From Arthrobacter psychrochitiniphilus (GTDB taxonomy: Bacteria; Actinomycetota; Actinomycetes; Actinomycetales; Micrococcaceae), in NCBI RefSeq assembly GCF_003185915.1, contig NZ_QHLZ01000009.1:62001-126000 (forward strand): a stretch of 64,000 nucleotides of DNA, read 5' to 3'. Within the stretch, counting starts at the first letter, position 1. Each line of letters starts with the position of its first letter. The notes below the pieces were generated by a model. The model was not told the DNA's origin and searched no databases. It saw only the letters and a list, made by a program, of their open reading frames with translations. Positions 62,230 through 64,000 of this stretch are shown here, one piece after another. A program made the translations under genes and the position numbers.

Positions 62230-62928
62230 GGAGGAAATCGCTCCATGTCGAAGTCCGGACTGTCTCACACGAGGCTTTCCTACCACTGGACTTACGCTGT
62301 GCCTACGGTAGAACTGGTTAAGTCAGGAATAATGCTCCAAGCCAAGTGTACGAACAGTAAATCAGTGAAGCTTTTGGGTGAACGTGCCGGTGGTCGGAAC
62401 ACTGCCATGGTCAGCATCGACGATCGGTCCGAGCAACCGTCAGATCGCCTTGTTCCCGGTGCGTGTGAAAAGGATCTGGTGGCCAGCAAGGGCGGCAAGA
62501 GTGTTATCGGGACGCCGATGGAGCGGCACAGCAGCTTGGAGCTTGCTGTGCCTGTCGGCGGGCAAGAGGGTCCGACCGTCTCGCCGAATTCCCGATCGAT
62601 CGTGCCACTGGCCTGCTCGCCCTGAGGCGTGATTCTTTGACGTGGGATCAGGATACGGAGATGGCCTTCCACGCCGAACTGACACTGGCTATTGATTTTC
62701 TCGTGAACTTCGCGCAGGCCCACGCACTGTCGGAACGACCTTCGAATACGAACCCGAAGGGGCTGATCCCGGAGTACATGCCAAGACATCGAGCTGACGA
62801 GTCACCAGCCCTATATGGACTCTATTTGCCGATCAGCACAACGATCGGCCCCTGGCAGTTCTAGAATTCCTGACACCAAGGAAAGCATTTAGCAAGCTAC
62901 TCAACGACTATGTAACTAAGCCGGCTTG
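62230..62928 (+). mobile_element. Decayed IS30-family transposase
   Basis: Several plus-strand frames together match an IS30 transposase. VSHEAF lies at the left end, then RAGGRNTAMVSI, RLVPGACEKDLVASKGGKSVIGTPMERH (wild type reads VPGHWEGDL) in two parts, and RDSLTWDQDTEMAFHAE in the next frame. The last part is HNDRPLAVLEFLTP-RKAF before a TGA at 62,926. The DDE region has lost reading-frame continuity and the SPWQRG-SNENTNG motif is replaced by ALSERPSNTNPKG. No clear terminal inverted repeats are seen. It is a fossil, not a mobile element today. Confidence 0.75.
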
Positions 62929-63540
62929 ACACCGCCAACGCTCTCCCGCGGACTTGGATCCAAGAATGCGGGGCGTTGGGCGAGCAATCCAGGGTGCCCC
63001 ACCAACCACGCCACCTTGACTTTGGCCGCGCTCCACCCCTTTGGCTTCTTCCCAGGTCCGATCCCACAGCCTGTTCCTTATCGCGATGCGAGGTAACGAG
63101 CGGGGCATCCAAGTCCAGACTGAGCGGCTCCACAGCTGCGGCGGTCAACGCCGGGCCCCGGTCCTCGCGGGCTTGACAGACCGGGGAGTTTAACCCGCCC
63201 CACAACGTCTGGAATCCGTAAGCGAAGAGATCTAGGTTGGCCACGCTACGCTGAATGGAGCGAGAGATCGTAGAATTTGAGGTGTTCTTGCCAAACACGC
63301 TCAGCCTGCTTCGCAGGATGTACAGATCACAGCCATGCTCTCCACCGTGGGCCAGTATGAGAGCCAAGGACCCAGAATCGCCCTGGGGGAGGTAGTGGGC
63401 GCGGGCCTTGACGAACTGACTCAACCTGCCCTCACACCATCGGTGGAATCCCAGCGCGTCCACGAGAGACGTCAATACGTTTGACCCGGCCTGTCAGATC
63501 AGCTGCTGACCAGTCGTGGCGAGAATAATGGCAGCGGAAA
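62929..63540 (-). mobile_element. Decayed IS1380-family transposase, N-terminal half
   Basis: The minus-strand frame 62,897-63,475 resembles the N-terminal half of an IS1380 transposase: ALILAHGGEHGCDLYILR, FGKNTSNSTISRSIQRS and the catalytic-region start LDLDAPLVTSHRDKEQA. Beyond that the sequence no longer matches and runs out where the IS30 remnant ends at 62,928. Upstream of 63,475 the frame is broken by a stop. The C-terminal half with the remaining DDE residues is missing. Confidence 0.65.
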
Positions 63541-63617
63541 AACTCCGGTCTAGGCTGCAGTGTCCACCGGTCCGGCCGGAGCCGTGAGCATGAAAAGGCG
63601 CTTTCCGAGGTCTCGGG

Positions 63618-64000
63618 TCACTGACCAGAGGACGCCTCGCGCATAGATGACACGGGACGAAGCCGTATCGGGCCTCGCGCGTTCTCAGCTTCTACTGCCA
63701 TGCCTTTCTGAGTGGCCGTGAGCTCGCCACGGGACGCCATCTCTGCTGCAACACGACGGACCTCGCCCATGCTCTCGCGCCAAGCGTCGCCGTCACCGCA
63801 CACTACTCTGGCGACCTCACTCGGGCAGATCGAGGAGTTAGCGCGCTTGCGCAGTAAGGCTCGAATGGTCGCAGAAATTCTTTCATCGAATGCTGTAGGT
63901 TCGCTCTTTTCCCACCAAGGTTGACCGCGTTCACCTAATGCGATCTTTGCATCGTTAACTCGTGCACGAGCATCGTCTTGACGGGACTTGACGGCGCGTC
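63618..64000 (-). CDS. DUF3253-domain protein, partial at the window edge
   Basis: The minus-strand frame is open from the TGA at 63,618-63,620 to the window edge, at least 126 codons, so the 5-prime end is outside. It contains DARARVNDAKIALGERGQPWW, then in the DUF3253 domain ISATIRALLRKRANSSICPSEVAR, WRESMGEVRRVAAEMASRGEL, and the closing ARGPIRLRP; each is cited in part. DUF3253 is a small winged-helix-like domain often joined to a zinc-ribbon DUF2256 at its N-terminus, which would lie beyond the edge. Function is unknown. The gene appears intact, unlike its neighbours. Confidence 0.75.
   Translation of the reverse strand, partial: RAVKSRQDDARARVNDAKIALGERGQPWWEKSEPTAFDERISATIRALLRKRANSSICPSEVARVVCGDGDAWRESMGEVRRVAAEMASRGELTATQKGMAVEAENARGPIRLRPVSSMREASSGQ

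Larger units (their letters stand above)
61640..63617. other. Graveyard of gene and insertion-sequence remnants
   Basis: No intact gene is present in nearly 2 kb. The interval holds a flippase-like fragment (minus), an IS30 remnant (plus) and an IS1380 remnant (minus), each with frameshifts or stops. The first 120 bases and the stretch 63,540-63,617 show nothing recognisable. Confidence 0.75.

Overview
The window is high-GC actinobacterial chromosome and looks like Arthrobacter or a close Micrococcaceae relative. The reasons are the zwf-opcA-pgl and gap-pgk-tpiA-secG blocks, the uvrC-rapZ-yvcK-whiA order, frequent GTG starts, many 1- or 4-base gene overlaps and a LexA box of the TCGAAC-N4-GTTCGA type. 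The species assignment is inference; no rRNA or other marker is present.

Positions 1-27,000 are conserved core. On the plus strand lies the end of the oxidative pentose phosphate operon (zwf, opcA, pgl). It converges on a long minus-strand series that reads, in transcription order, uvrA, a HAD phosphatase, a PlsC acyltransferase, uvrC, rapZ, yvcK, whiA, sodA, gap, pgk, tpiA and secG. Upstream of uvrA are a heterodimeric ABC exporter with a GntR/YtrA regulator, a PIG-L deacetylase and a Tam-like methyltransferase (all minus), then a DEAD-box helicase, a GNAT acetyltransferase and an S33 peptidase (plus). Structured repeats sit directly behind the stop codons of tpiA, uvrC and plsC.

Positions 27,000-29,650 are gene-poor. 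Positions 29,650-50,460 form a copper/metal island: a CsoR-type operator-promoter, a CopZ-like chaperone, a CPH-type (CopB) P-type ATPase, a DUF6153 protein, a DUF305 lipoprotein, an F510_1955-type lipoprotein and a Tat multicopper oxidase. These are followed by a VIT-family transporter, a broken ferredoxin, a response-regulator remnant, an OmpR/histidine-kinase pair, a CopC-CopD fusion and a giant secreted multicopper oxidase of 1,874 residues with GxGY repeats, an FN3-like segment and three Ig-like domains. Together they suggest copper export from the cytoplasm plus metal oxidation and binding outside the membrane. A proline/serine-rich lipoprotein and a ketopantoate-reductase-like enzyme close the island.

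Positions 51,160-59,060 are one compact solute-uptake operon: binding protein, fused double permease, ATPase, MFS carrier, CitA/DcuS-type sensor kinase and CitB/DcuR-type regulator. Two 17-bp direct repeats spaced 30 bp apart precede it and are a candidate site for its own regulator.

Positions 59,060-64,000 hold a ThrE-type threonine/serine exporter and then a graveyard: a truncated SLC13-like transporter, a flippase-like fragment with an internal stop, and decayed IS30 and IS1380 transposases. The window ends in a DUF3253 gene that runs off the edge. No tRNA, rRNA, CRISPR array or prophage was recognised.
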